A stretch of 43,898 nucleotides of DNA from NCBI RefSeq assembly GCF_016900375.1, contig NZ_JACJKB010000017.1, forward strand, positions 1-43,898. The letters run 5' to 3'. Origin of the DNA: Collinsella tanakaei. Its GTDB lineage: Bacteria > Actinomycetota > Coriobacteriia > Coriobacteriales > Coriobacteriaceae. Position numbers and translations under genes: made by a program. Below, in pieces: positions 1 through 7,598 of the stretch (positions are counted from its first letter, which is position 1; every line of letters begins with the position of its first letter). The notes under the pieces are model-generated. The model ran no database searches. It worked only from the letters and a program-made list of their open reading frames with translations, and was not told the origin of the DNA.

Positions 1-53
1 ATCTGCCTCTTGAAATCGTCGGTGAAATGCCTCGGGTGCTTTGGATCGGCCAT
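1..53 (-). CDS. IS3-family transposase OrfA, N-terminal fragment at window edge
   Basis: Only 17 residues are visible, starting MADPKHPRHFTDD and ending FKRQ. The pattern of a short basic start followed by (Y/F)(T/S)xxFKxQ is the usual opening of the helix-turn-helix OrfA of IS3-family elements, which binds the element ends and is joined to OrfB by frameshifting. The start at 53 is preceded by GGAAGGAGG at about 7 nt. It is in frame with the interrupted IS110 gene upstream, so a readthrough fusion could also be made. The rest lies outside the window. Confidence 0.55.
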   Translation of the reverse strand, partial: MADPKHPRHFTDDFKRQ

Positions 54-89
54 CGAGCCTCCTTCCATAGGCCCTCGTGAAACTGTCCA
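1..89 (-). mobile_element. Terminus of an IS3-family element (runs off the window)
   Basis: On the minus strand a sequence beginning TGGACAGTTTC near position 89 separates the interrupted IS110 gene from a new, well-placed start codon at 53 that opens an IS3 OrfA-like protein. A TG-starting terminus and a short leader with a good ribosome site fit the IS3 family. The exact end is uncertain by about 10 bp because the second terminus and target duplication lie outside the window. Confidence 0.55.
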
Positions 90-98
90 ACCTAGTGT

Positions 99-653
99 AG
101 CCAATCCAACGAGCCGCTCGCAGGGGTCGGGCAGCTCGACCCGCGACAGCCACGCCTCGTGGGCCTTCGTCCACGCCCTGCCCCCGTCGTACACGATTCC
201 CTTCCTGAGCAGGAACTTCGAGAGCAGGTGCCTGGCGCGCATGAGGTCGCGGCGGCAGTCCTCGCGCGCCCGCGCCAGGTCGCGCGCCGCCTCCATCTCG
301 GGCGTCGGCACCGCGACCTCGACGACGTTGCCCACGGCGAGCATCCTGGCCAGGAACGCGGCGTCGCGCCTGTCGTTCTTGACCCTGTCCCCGGAGGGCC
401 TGAGCATCTTGCTCACGGCGCCGACGACGCACTCGACGCCCGCGCGCCCGAGCGACCTCTGCAGGTCGAAGCCGGTCGGGCCGCTCTCGTAGACGCACCT
501 CGCGGGCCCCTCGAGGGAGAGGACCCACGCGGCGACGGCCGCGGGGTCGTACGCGAACGACCTCTGCGCCACCTCCCCGGTCAGGTGGTCGAGCGCCGCG
601 GCGGCGATGGAGCGGGCGTGCACGTCGAGACCCACGCTGGTACGATAGATCAT
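99..653 (-). pseudogene. IS110-family transposase (DEDD recombinase), truncated by IS3 insertion
   Basis: The first ~183 residues of an IS110-family transposase are intact. The RuvC-like DEDD catalytic residues can be read: D10 in VGLDVH, E56 in YESGP, and D94 and D97 in KNDRRDA. IS110 enzymes are usually 300-400 residues with a C-terminal serine-containing Tnp20 domain; here that half is missing because the sequence changes at about position 100 into an IS3-type terminus. Start at 653 is preceded by AGGAGGT at good spacing. IS110 recombinases use an element-encoded bridge RNA (established for the family). This copy should be inactive unless the missing half lies beyond the IS3 element. Confidence 0.8.
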
Positions 654-790
654 GGTCGGGACCTCCTATGAATGTGGTAGAGCCGGACTCCTACAAGACC
701 GAGCCTAACCCACGATGCCCCGGAGAGGGCCCTGCTTCATAGAGTGAGGTCCCGATCACTCTACATATCGTCTAACTGTCACGCTTTGCG
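654..790 (-). other. Non-coding left end of the IS110 element; possible bridge-RNA region
   Basis: In IS110-group elements the non-coding stretch upstream of the recombinase gene is known to encode the bridge RNA. Here the bases between the transposase start (653) and the chromosomal tRNA remnant (about 800) have no gene and hold the expected leader. I did not fold it, and the outer edge of the element is not resolved; it probably lies between 755 and 800. The RNA call is inference from family knowledge only. Confidence 0.3.
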
Positions 791-794
791 CAGC

Positions 795-829
795 ATGAGA
801 CCCTTGCGGGTTCGAATCCCCAGCGCACG
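795..829 (+). pseudogene. tRNA 3'-end remnant (T-arm and acceptor-like)
   Basis: Bases 808-824 read GGGTTCGAATCCCCAGC, the T-loop signature of a tRNA, and 17 bases match the T-arm of the neighbouring tRNA-Ser in the opposite orientation. The left side of the T-stem (TTGCGGG) does not pair with the right side (CCCCAGC), and no D-arm or anticodon arm precedes it. It is therefore a broken or recombined tRNA end next to the IS110 element, perhaps an insertion or attachment scar. Confidence 0.45.
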
Positions 830-834
830 TTCAA

Positions 835-866
835 GAAAAAGCCCGTCACCGCGAGGGCAACGGGCT
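835..866 (-). terminator. Intrinsic terminator of tRNA-Ser
   Basis: On the minus strand AGCCCGT (866-860) pairs with ACGGGCT (846-840) around a 13-nt loop and is followed at once by TTTTT. It lies 13 bp downstream of the tRNA-Ser 3' end. Confidence 0.8.
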
Positions 867-878
867 CGTCTCTTCAAC

Positions 879-969
879 TGGCGGAGAGCTGGGGATTCGA
901 ACCCCAGATTCCCTTGTGGGGAATACTCGCTTAGCAGGCGAGCACCTTCGGCCTCTCGGTCAGCTCTCC
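879..969 (-). tRNA. tRNA-Ser (anticodon GCT)
   Basis: A type II tRNA of 91 nt. The acceptor stem GGAGAGC (969-963) pairs with GCTCTCC (889-883); discriminator G at 882 is followed by an encoded CCA (881-879). The anticodon arm reads GCTCGCC-TGCTAA-GCGAGT, giving loop CTGCTAA with anticodon GCT, which reads AGC/AGU serine codons. A long variable arm (ATTCCCCACAAGGGAAT) and the T-arm GGGGTTCGAATCCCC are clear. A terminator follows, so it appears to be a single-gene transcript. Confidence 0.95.
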
Positions 970-1062
970 GGAACAGTGACGCCTATCTTAACGCACAGGC
1001 GGTTGGGAGTGCAAGGGAAATATTGGCTCCACAGCAAGTTCCGTTTTGGGGCGGACGGAGGT

Positions 1063-2043
1063 CTACCCGAAGAAGCCGTCATCGATCACGATGTCGCCCG
1101 CATGCTCGGCAAGCGTGTCCCACGAGAAGAGGCCGATGAGCTGCTCGGCGCCGCGCGGTGTGTCATCGGGCGTCAGCCCCGAAGCCCCCGCGAGCCGTCC
1201 CAGCAGGCGCTCCGGTGTGCCGAAGACGCGCTTGAGCTCGCCCATGTCGCAGTCGCGCTCGCGCTTGGACAGGCGCCTGCCGTCGGGCGCGACGAGCATG
1301 GGGACGTGCGCGTAGGACGGCTGCGCGTAGCCGAGGAGCCGCTGCAGGTAGATCTGCCGAGGAACCGATGGCAGCAGGTCGTTTCCGCGTACGATCTCGG
1401 TGACACCCATCTCCGCGTCGTCGACCACCACCACGAGCTGGTAGGCGAACACGCCGTCGCTGCGTTGGATGAGGAAGTCGCCGCACTCCACGGCAAGTTT
1501 TTCGGATTGCGGCCCATACACGCGGTCGGTAAACGAGATCTCGCCCGCGGGGTCGCCCGATTCGGGCACACGCAGGCGCATCGCCGCCGGGCGGAGCTGC
1601 ATCTTCTCGGCGATCTGCTCGGGCGTCAGGTTGCGGCAGGTGCCGGCGTACACGGGCGTACCGTCGCTGGCGTGGGGCGCGCTCGCGGCATGGAGCTCGG
1701 CGCGCGTGCAGAAGCAGGGGTATACGAGGCCGCGCGCCTCGAGCGCGGCGACGGAATCGCGGTACAGGTCGAGGCGGTCGTGCTGGTAGATGGGCCCTTC
1801 GTCCCAATCGAGGCCGAGCCATTGGAGGTCCGCCATGATCTGCTCGGCGCGCCGGGTGTCGGCGCAGCGCGGATCGAGGTCCTCGATGCGCAGGACCATG
1901 CGCCCGCCTGCCGAGCGGACGGACAGCCAGGCGATAAGGGCCGAGAAGATATTGCCCAGATGCATGCGCCCCGATGGCGAGGGCGCAAAGCGTCCGGTGA
2001 CGGGCGCGTTGCCGTCTTCGCTGCAGGGGGTTGAACGATCCAT
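1063..2043 (-). CDS. gluQ: Glutamyl-Q tRNA(Asp) synthetase
   Basis: Paralogue of the catalytic half of glutamyl-tRNA synthetase that attaches glutamate to queuosine at position 34 of tRNA-Asp (family knowledge). The class I signatures are present: the HIGH-type HLGN at residues 28-31 and the KMSKS-type LSKRE at 258-262. The zinc site typical of GluQ-RS is visible as C110, C112, Y132 and C136. At 326 residues it lacks the anticodon-binding half, as expected. I start at 2043 (MDRSTP), where the GluQ-RS fold begins shortly after; the frame stays open to 2103 but that adds only a basic tail. The ribosome site (AAAGAAGAAG) is weak. It lies alone, downstream of the ferritin gene and a long palindrome. 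Confidence 0.88.
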   Translation of the reverse strand: MDRSTPCSEDGNAPVTGRFAPSPSGRMHLGNIFSALIAWLSVRSAGGRMVLRIEDLDPRCADTRRAEQIMADLQWLGLDWDEGPIYQHDRLDLYRDSVAALEARGLVYPCFCTRAELHAASAPHASDGTPVYAGTCRNLTPEQIAEKMQLRPAAMRLRVPESGDPAGEISFTDRVYGPQSEKLAVECGDFLIQRSDGVFAYQLVVVVDDAEMGVTEIVRGNDLLPSVPRQIYLQRLLGYAQPSYAHVPMLVAPDGRRLSKRERDCDMGELKRVFGTPERLLGRLAGASGLTPDDTPRGAEQLIGLFSWDTLAEHAGDIVIDDGFFG

Positions 2044-2121
2044 CGCTTCTTCTTTCGTTCCCGATGGCACGCACGGCCGCGGTCGAGTTGCATGGCATCG
2101 CAATGATACTCGCTTTTCGTG

Positions 2122-2199
2122 AACATGGCCTCTCTGGGGACGTAGCAGGAAGGCGCCATTTTTGGCGCCTTCCTGCTACGTCCCCAGAGAGGCCATGTT
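2122..2199. repeat. Perfect 37-bp palindrome with 4-nt loop
   Basis: The left arm (2122-2158) and right arm (2163-2199) are exact reverse complements with TTTT between them. The arms contain CTGGGGACGTAGCAGG and GGCGCC. It lies downstream of ferritin and upstream of gluQ, both on the minus strand, with no T-tract after it on either strand, so it is not an ordinary terminator. An extragenic palindrome or a small non-autonomous mobile repeat is more likely. Confidence 0.9.
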
Positions 2200-2264
2200 G
2201 AAAACGCGCCGCCTCGCAATCACATCGCGGGGCGGCGCGGTCGTGCCGTATGGCTGCTCGAAAC

Positions 2265-2783
2265 CTACAGCGGCAGAGCGGTCATCTGGGTGTAGACGCG
2301 GGTCTGGTACTCGCGGTCAAGGTCGTACAGGCCCTTGGGGTCGCCGCCGAACAGCTTCATGTTGGTGATCATGTCGCGGGCGTTCGTCTCCTCCTCGCCC
2401 TGTTCCTTCACGAACCAGTCGAGCATCTGCATGGCGCGGATGTCGTGCGCCTCGTGGGCGACCTCGTAGCAGTGGTGGATGAGGCTTGTCACGTACTCCT
2501 CGTGCTCAAGGCCGGCCTCGAGCGGGGCGAGGTCGTTGTCGAAGGTCTTGTCGGGCTGGGCGATTGCCTTCATCGTCGGCTTGTAGTCGTTGTCCAGCAG
2601 GTAGCGACGCAGGGCCATGGCGTGGTCCATCTCCTCCTTGGCTTGGATCTCGTACCAGTTGGCGAAGCCCTTGAGGCCGCGGTCCTCGTAGTAGTCAGCA
2701 AAGGTCAGGTACAGATAGGACGAGTAGAGCTCCTTGTTGATCTGGTCCTCGAGCACCTCGGCGACCTTCTCGTTGATGGCCAT
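2265..2783 (-). CDS. ftnA: Ferritin (iron storage)
   Basis: A 172-residue bacterial non-haem ferritin that oxidises Fe(II) and stores it in a 24-subunit cytosolic shell. All ferroxidase ligands align: E18, E51 and H54 (EMDH), E95, and Q128/E131 in KEQGEEE. Full length for the family. Start at 2783 has TAAGGAGAT at suitable spacing. It is monocistronic as far as can be seen, with an intergenic gap of over 200 bp to the next gene on its strand. No Fur box was recognised by eye in the roughly 170 bp upstream. Confidence 0.95.
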   Translation of the reverse strand: MAINEKVAEVLEDQINKELYSSYLYLTFADYYEDRGLKGFANWYEIQAKEEMDHAMALRRYLLDNDYKPTMKAIAQPDKTFDNDLAPLEAGLEHEEYVTSLIHHCYEVAHEAHDIRAMQMLDWFVKEQGEEETNARDMITNMKLFGGDPKGLYDLDREYQTRVYTQMTALPL

Positions 2784-2949
2784 GCGCGCATCTCCTTACT
2801 CGCGTGCCGCCCGGCGGACGGCTTTTACACATTCGATGAGAGTATACCCATCTGCGCGGACCCTATCGGGCAAGGCGGCTTTCGTGTACGAGACGCCGCC
2901 CTGTATGGGCGCTTGCCCGATTCATCGCGCTGTTCCGGATGCGTTCCGT

Positions 2950-2955
2950 CATAAT
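2950..2955 (+). promoter_or_regulatory. -10-like box for the DUF2207 gene
   Basis: CATAAT followed by GGGG, 36 bp before the chosen start codon; the same CATAATGG form appears before the response regulator gene at 8446. No convincing -35 box at 17 bp was seen. Confidence 0.35.
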
Positions 2956-2991
2956 GGGGCCATCGAAGCCGACCTCGTTGAAAGGTTCGCC

Positions 2992-4905
2992 ATGCGATCG
3001 GGAAAACGTTTGCTGTGCGCGTGCGCGGCTCTTGTCATGTTGGTCTCCGTGCTGGTTGCCCGGCCCGTGCAGGCACTTGCGGATTCGTATGCTTACGGCG
3101 TCGACATTCAAGCGCAGGTGCAGGCAAACGGCGACCTCAAGGTGAGCGAATGCCGCCTGTTCGATCTTGATGACGATGCCAACGGGGTCTACTGGACCAT
3201 CCCCTTCGCGCAAAACCAGCAGGGTGCAGCATCGTCGGCGGTGATCACGGGCGTGTCGGTCGATGAGCACGACGGTAACGGCCCGCATCCCTTCCAGCGC
3301 GTCGACGCGGCAGAAAACGGCCAAAACGGCGTCTACACGGTGGCAAATGAGGGCGATAGCCTCATGCTCAAGGTCTTTACGCCACACGAAGACGGCGATG
3401 CGTTTTACGTCACGGTCGAATACACGCTGACCGGCGCGGTCATGGCGTGGGCCGACACCGCCGAGCTGTACTGGCAGTTCATCGGCCCGGATTGGGAGGA
3501 CGATTCTGAGAGTGTTGGCGTGCTCATCGGCTTCGCGGGCGCTGCCGGCTCCGGGGTCGCGGCGCAGGCGGGGGAGAACCTGCTGGCATGGGGCCATGGC
3601 CCCCTCGACGGATCGGTCGCCCTCGATGCCGCTGCGCCGCAGGTCAGGCTGGATATGCCCCGCGTGCAGTCGGGCGAGTTCGCCGAGGCGCGCGTCGTCT
3701 TCCCGACGGCATGGGTGCCGGCACTTGCCGCGTCGAGCGAGGAGCGCCTGCCGACCATCCTCGAAGAGGAGCAGGCGTGGGCCGACGAGGCCAATGCCCG
3801 CCGCGAGCAGGCGCGCGCCATCGTGGGCGCGGGCAGCGCGGCACAGGTGTCGATCCCGGCGATCTTCCTGGCCATCGTCAGCTATCTCAAGCTCACGCGG
3901 GGGCGCAGCCCCAAGCCTGTGTTCCAGGAGACCTACTTCCGCGATGTTCCCTCGGCCGACCATCCGGCGGTCATCGCCGCCTTCATGGAGAACGGCGATG
4001 TCCCCGACCGGGCCTTCGTGGCGACGCTCATGAAGCTGACCGACGAGCGCGTCATCGCCCTCGAGGTCCAGACGGTCGAGACCGACGGGCTGTTTGGCAC
4101 CAAGCAGGAGGAACGCTACTGCCTGAGGCTTCTCGACCGTGCCGCCGCGACCGACCCCATCGACCGCGCGGCGTTGCAACTCTACTTTGGCAATGAGGCC
4201 GACGGCGTGACCGAGGTGCCGTTCGACCAGGTCAAATACCGCGCCGAACACGATGCCGAAGCCTGCAAGGAGCTTGTTGACGACTACAAGGCAGAAATCT
4301 CCGCGCAGCTGGAGCGGCGCTCGCTCGTGCAAAGTGACGGCGGGACTCTCAAAGCGACGGTTACCGGTATTGCCATCGCACTGGGCATCGCTTCGCTTCT
4401 CTTTTTCTTGTTTACGGACTTCGCCAACCTCGGTGCGTTTGCCATTTCTATCTTGCTGCTCGTAGCGGCGGCGGTGGTGGCCATGACCTATTGCGTGTAT
4501 TCGCAGGAGGGCGTCGAGCTGCGTGAGCGCTGCGTCGCCCTCAAGCGGTGGCTCGAGGATTTCACCCGTCTGAACGAGGCGATGCCCTCCGATCTGATTC
4601 TGTGGAACAAGCTGCTCGTGATGGCGGTCGCGCTCGGCGTGTCCGACGAGGTCCTGCGCCAGCTTGCCGATGCCGTCCCGCGCGAGCTGCGCGAGGACCT
4701 GTACGGCGGCTACTACTACCCGGTCTACTGGTGGTGCTATCCGTACGGCAGGTTGAACTCCCCGACCGATTCGATGCGGTCGGTCCAGGCGGCGTCGCTT
4801 GCCGCCCTGGCGTCGAGCCTCGACACCTCGGGCGCGGGTATGGGTGGAGGCTTCTCTGTCGGCGGCGGAGGAGGCGTCGGCGGCGGAGGCGGCGGCACGT
4901 TCTAG
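2992..4905 (+). CDS. DUF2207-type membrane protein with Gly-rich tail
   Basis: A 637-residue predicted membrane protein of the DUF2207 family; function unknown. Layout: N-terminal signal or membrane segment (residues 1-29, ending VQALADS), a large extracytoplasmic beta-rich domain starting YAYGVDIQAQVQANGDLKV, a short hydrophobic stretch near 288-301, a cytoplasmic portion, two closely spaced membrane helices near 456-505, and a C-terminal run of glycines (GGGFSVGGGGGVGGGG). That glycine-rich ending and the order of parts are characteristic of the family. The frame is open back to 2734, but start 2992 follows AAAGG and begins a proper signal sequence. It is divergent from ferritin and ends at a hairpin shared with the next gene. 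Confidence 0.82.
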   Translation: MRSGKRLLCACAALVMLVSVLVARPVQALADSYAYGVDIQAQVQANGDLKVSECRLFDLDDDANGVYWTIPFAQNQQGAASSAVITGVSVDEHDGNGPHPFQRVDAAENGQNGVYTVANEGDSLMLKVFTPHEDGDAFYVTVEYTLTGAVMAWADTAELYWQFIGPDWEDDSESVGVLIGFAGAAGSGVAAQAGENLLAWGHGPLDGSVALDAAAPQVRLDMPRVQSGEFAEARVVFPTAWVPALAASSEERLPTILEEEQAWADEANARREQARAIVGAGSAAQVSIPAIFLAIVSYLKLTRGRSPKPVFQETYFRDVPSADHPAVIAAFMENGDVPDRAFVATLMKLTDERVIALEVQTVETDGLFGTKQEERYCLRLLDRAAATDPIDRAALQLYFGNEADGVTEVPFDQVKYRAEHDAEACKELVDDYKAEISAQLERRSLVQSDGGTLKATVTGIAIALGIASLLFFLFTDFANLGAFAISILLLVAAAVVAMTYCVYSQEGVELRERCVALKRWLEDFTRLNEAMPSDLILWNKLLVMAVALGVSDEVLRQLADAVPRELREDLYGGYYYPVYWWCYPYGRLNSPTDSMRSVQAASLAALASSLDTSGAGMGGGFSVGGGGGVGGGGGGTF

Positions 4906-4924
4906 CGGCATCGCGCAACGCGAA

Positions 4925-4959
4925 CGCGCCCGCGGTCCCGATCTGGGGCCGCGGGCGCG
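4925..4959. terminator. Hairpin between convergent genes
   Basis: An 11-bp GC stem (4925-4935 with 4949-4959) around a 13-nt loop, between the convergent DUF2207 and GNAT genes. It lacks a strong T-tract on either side, so terminator strength is uncertain. Confidence 0.55.
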
Positions 4960-4996
4960 CTGTGTTCAGTGCGAAACTCCGGGTTCAGCCGATCCG

Positions 4997-5632
4997 TCAG
5001 TCCGAGATCGTCATCCGGTAGAGATACATCTCGCGGGGGAGCAGGCGGCGCTCCTCCCAGCTCGCGCTGTACCGGGCGACGCGCTTCATGCCGCGCGCCT
5101 CGTAGAACTTCCAGTCGCAGGTGGTGTCGGTGCTCAGGTACGCCTGCGAGCAGCCCTGGGCAGAGAGCTCGCTGCGGGCGGCGTCGAGCAGCACCGAACC
5201 GATGCCGAGGCCGCGCGCCGTCTCGTCAACGGCAAGCAGCGTGATCTCGCTTGCCGGGTCCACGCCGCCCTCTTTGATCAGCCGGTCGGTGATCTTAACC
5301 GTTGCCGCGATGAATTCCAGATACCGGTCGAGCGCCTTCTTGTTCACGGAGCGCATCTGCGTCATGAAGTCGTCCGAGGCGCGCGCCCAGCGCCGCACCC
5401 ACGCGGGATCGCGCTCTCCCGCACGCGCGAGCACGATGCCGCGCGGCACGTCGTCGACGAGAGCTACCTGCGAGAACGTGGAGCCAGAAAGACAGTACGC
5501 CAAATCGTCGCACGCCTCCAGGAAGTTGTAGACCTCCTGGTTATCGCCCGTGTGCCACTGGGCCTGCAGGATCATCGCGATGGTATCGAAGTCCGTCTCC
5601 TCAAAAGGGCGGTAGAGGACTTTCGAGACCAT
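4997..5632 (-). CDS. GNAT-family N-acetyltransferase
   Basis: A 211-residue acetyl-CoA-dependent acetyltransferase of unknown substrate. Motif A is clear near residues 138-160: LLAVDETARGLGIGSVLLDAA, with the RGLGIG pyrophosphate-binding loop; motif B-like sequence KFYEARGMKRV follows, typical of the C-terminal strand-helix. The N-terminal ~100 residues are longer than in minimal GNATs. Start at 5632 (MVSKVLYRPF) has GGAGGT 6 nt upstream; the open frame extends to 5752 but adds non-homologous-looking sequence. No neighbour suggests the substrate. It is convergent with the DUF2207 gene. Confidence 0.85.
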   Translation of the reverse strand: MVSKVLYRPFEETDFDTIAMILQAQWHTGDNQEVYNFLEACDDLAYCLSGSTFSQVALVDDVPRGIVLARAGERDPAWVRRWARASDDFMTQMRSVNKKALDRYLEFIAATVKITDRLIKEGGVDPASEITLLAVDETARGLGIGSVLLDAARSELSAQGCSQAYLSTDTTCDWKFYEARGMKRVARYSASWEERRLLPREMYLYRMTISD

Positions 5633-5814
5633 ATTGAACCTCCGGGACAGCCGAGACGATACGACATGTATGGTTGTATCACCTGACGCGGACCGAAATA
5701 TGGTGCCTTCATGGGCACCGCCCAGCGGTCGCGTTTTTCGCCAAAGCGACACGTTGTCTCGGCGAATTCTTCAAAAAGGATGCCCCATACGCACCCGCGT
5801 GCAGACCGATGCGC

Positions 5815-5834
5815 TACATTAGATGGGTACCCAT
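5815..5834 (+). promoter_or_regulatory. Putative purH promoter with adjoining palindrome
   Basis: TACATT (5815-5820) resembles the -10 boxes used elsewhere here, and is followed at once by the perfect 12-bp palindrome ATGGGTACCCAT (5823-5834), placed where transcription would start. It could be an operator; no regulator is implied by neighbours. Confidence 0.3.
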
Positions 5835-5887
5835 GCGTCCGCTGAAGGCCATGACCGCTGCGGGCGCCAAGAAGAAGGAGGGGTTGC

Positions 5888-7495
5888 ATGGCAACAGACG
5901 TGAAGATCAAGCGCGCCTTGATCTCGGTGACCGACAAGAAGTGGGTCGTCGAGTTCGCGCGCGAGCTGCAGACCGTCTATGGGGTGGAGATCATCTCCAC
6001 CGGTGGTACGGCTCGTGCACTCGAGGAGGGCGGCGTCACCGTCGTGCCCATCGAGCAGTACACCGGGTTCCCCGAGATGATGGACGGTCGCGTCAAGACC
6101 CTGCACCCCAAGGTGCACGGCGGTCTGCTGGCGCGTCGCGACGACCCCAAGCACATGGCCGAGGCCGCTGAGCACGGCATCGGCATGATCGATATGGTCG
6201 TCGTGAACCTGTACGAGTTCGAGAAGACCGTGGCGAACCCCGATGTCACCTTTGCCGACGCCATCGAGCACATCGATATCGGCGGCCCCTCCATGCTTCG
6301 CTCCGCCGCCAAGAACGCCGACGCGGTAACGGTCGTGTCCGACCCCGCCGACTACGGTACGGTGCTCGCCGAGATGGCCGAGCACGATGGCGCCACGACG
6401 CTCGAGACCCGCCGTCGCCTGCAGCTGAAGGTCTACCAGACCACGGCCGCCTACGACGCCGCCATCGCGGCGTGGCTCGGCAAGCAGGCCGGCGAGGCCG
6501 AGGCCGCTCCCGCCACGCTCGACCTGCACCTCGAGAAGGTCGACGACCTGCGTTACGGCGAGAACCCGCAGCAGACGGCTGCCGTCTACCGCTTTGCCGA
6601 CGACTTCGCCGGCAAGGGCTCCTCGGCAAACCCGCTGGTCGGAGCCGAGCAGATCCAGGGCAAGCCGCTGTCGTACAACAACTACCTGGATGCCGACGCC
6701 GCTTGGAACCTCGTGCGCGAGTTCGACGGTCCCGCCTGCGTGATCCTGAAGCACCAGAATCCCTGCGGCTCCGCCGTCGCCGCGGACATCACCGCCGCCT
6801 ACGACGCCGCCTTCGCCTGCGATCCCAAGAGCGCCTTCGGTGGCATCATCGCCTGCAACCGTGAGGTGCCCTACGAGCTCGTCGAGCACTTCGCCGACGA
6901 GAACAAGCAGTTCGTCGAGGTCATCATCGCCCCGAGCTACACGGACGAGGCCCTCGAGCGCATGGCCAAGCGCCCCAACCTGCGCGTGCTCGCAACCGGC
7001 GGCGCCGACGGCCACGCCGACTTCGAGCTGCGCTCCATCGACGGCGGCGTGCTCGTGCAGAACGTCGACACCGTCTCCGAGGACCCGACGACCTTCACCT
7101 GCCCGACCGAGCGCAAGCCGACCGAGGAGGAGATGGCCGAGCTCATGTTCGCCTGGCGCGTGTGCAAGGGCGTGAAGTCCAACGCCATTCTCATCTCCAA
7201 GAACAACGCCGGCATCGGCATGGGTCCCGGCCAGCCGAACCGCGTCGACTCCGCGCTGCTCGCCTGCGAGCGTGCCGAGGACGCCTGCGAGCGCATGGGC
7301 TGGGAGAAGGGCGGCTTCGCCTGCGCGTCCGATGCGTTCTTCCCGTTCCGCGACAACGTGGATGTGCTCGCCGCGCACGGCGTGACCTGCATCATCCAGC
7401 CGGGTGGCTCCAAGCGCGACGATGAGTCCATCGAGGCCTGCAACGAGCACGGCATCGCCATGGTATTCACGGGCGCCCGCCACTTCCGTCACTAA
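5888..7495 (+). CDS. purH: Bifunctional AICAR transformylase / IMP cyclohydrolase
   Basis: Carries out the last two steps of purine nucleotide synthesis: formyl transfer from 10-formyl-THF to AICAR, then ring closure to IMP. The N-terminal MGS-like cyclohydrolase domain has the STGGTA loop and DGRVKTLHPKVHGG; the transformylase part has YGENPQQ, KHQNPCG, DPKSAFGGI and ends GARHFRH. At 535 residues it is full length. Start at 5888 follows AAGGAGG. It stands alone rather than in a pur operon and ends with a terminator hairpin at 7506. Confidence 0.97.
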   Translation: MATDVKIKRALISVTDKKWVVEFARELQTVYGVEIISTGGTARALEEGGVTVVPIEQYTGFPEMMDGRVKTLHPKVHGGLLARRDDPKHMAEAAEHGIGMIDMVVVNLYEFEKTVANPDVTFADAIEHIDIGGPSMLRSAAKNADAVTVVSDPADYGTVLAEMAEHDGATTLETRRRLQLKVYQTTAAYDAAIAAWLGKQAGEAEAAPATLDLHLEKVDDLRYGENPQQTAAVYRFADDFAGKGSSANPLVGAEQIQGKPLSYNNYLDADAAWNLVREFDGPACVILKHQNPCGSAVAADITAAYDAAFACDPKSAFGGIIACNREVPYELVEHFADENKQFVEVIIAPSYTDEALERMAKRPNLRVLATGGADGHADFELRSIDGGVLVQNVDTVSEDPTTFTCPTERKPTEEEMAELMFAWRVCKGVKSNAILISKNNAGIGMGPGQPNRVDSALLACERAEDACERMGWEKGGFACASDAFFPFRDNVDVLAAHGVTCIIQPGGSKRDDESIEACNEHGIAMVFTGARHFRH

Positions 7496-7505
7496 GCCTT
7501 GATGT

Positions 7506-7533
7506 GCCCCGGCGCCTGGCGTCGGGGCCTGTT
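7506..7533 (+). terminator. Terminator after purH
   Basis: GCCCCGGCGC (7506-7515) pairs with GCGTCGGGGC (7519-7528) with one G-T pair and a 3-nt loop, followed by CTGTTT; 10 bp after the purH stop codon. Confidence 0.65.
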
Positions 7534-7598
7534 TGACATCGGGGCAGGAGCATGCCGTCCGGCGTGCGCCTGTCCCGATTCTTCTTGAGAGGAGCGGC

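Noticed and set aside
2863-4911. 682-residue minus-strand open frame opposite the DUF2207 gene
   Set aside because: Arg/His-rich shadow with no domain; the plus-strand frame has signal peptide, membrane helices and the family's Gly-rich tail.
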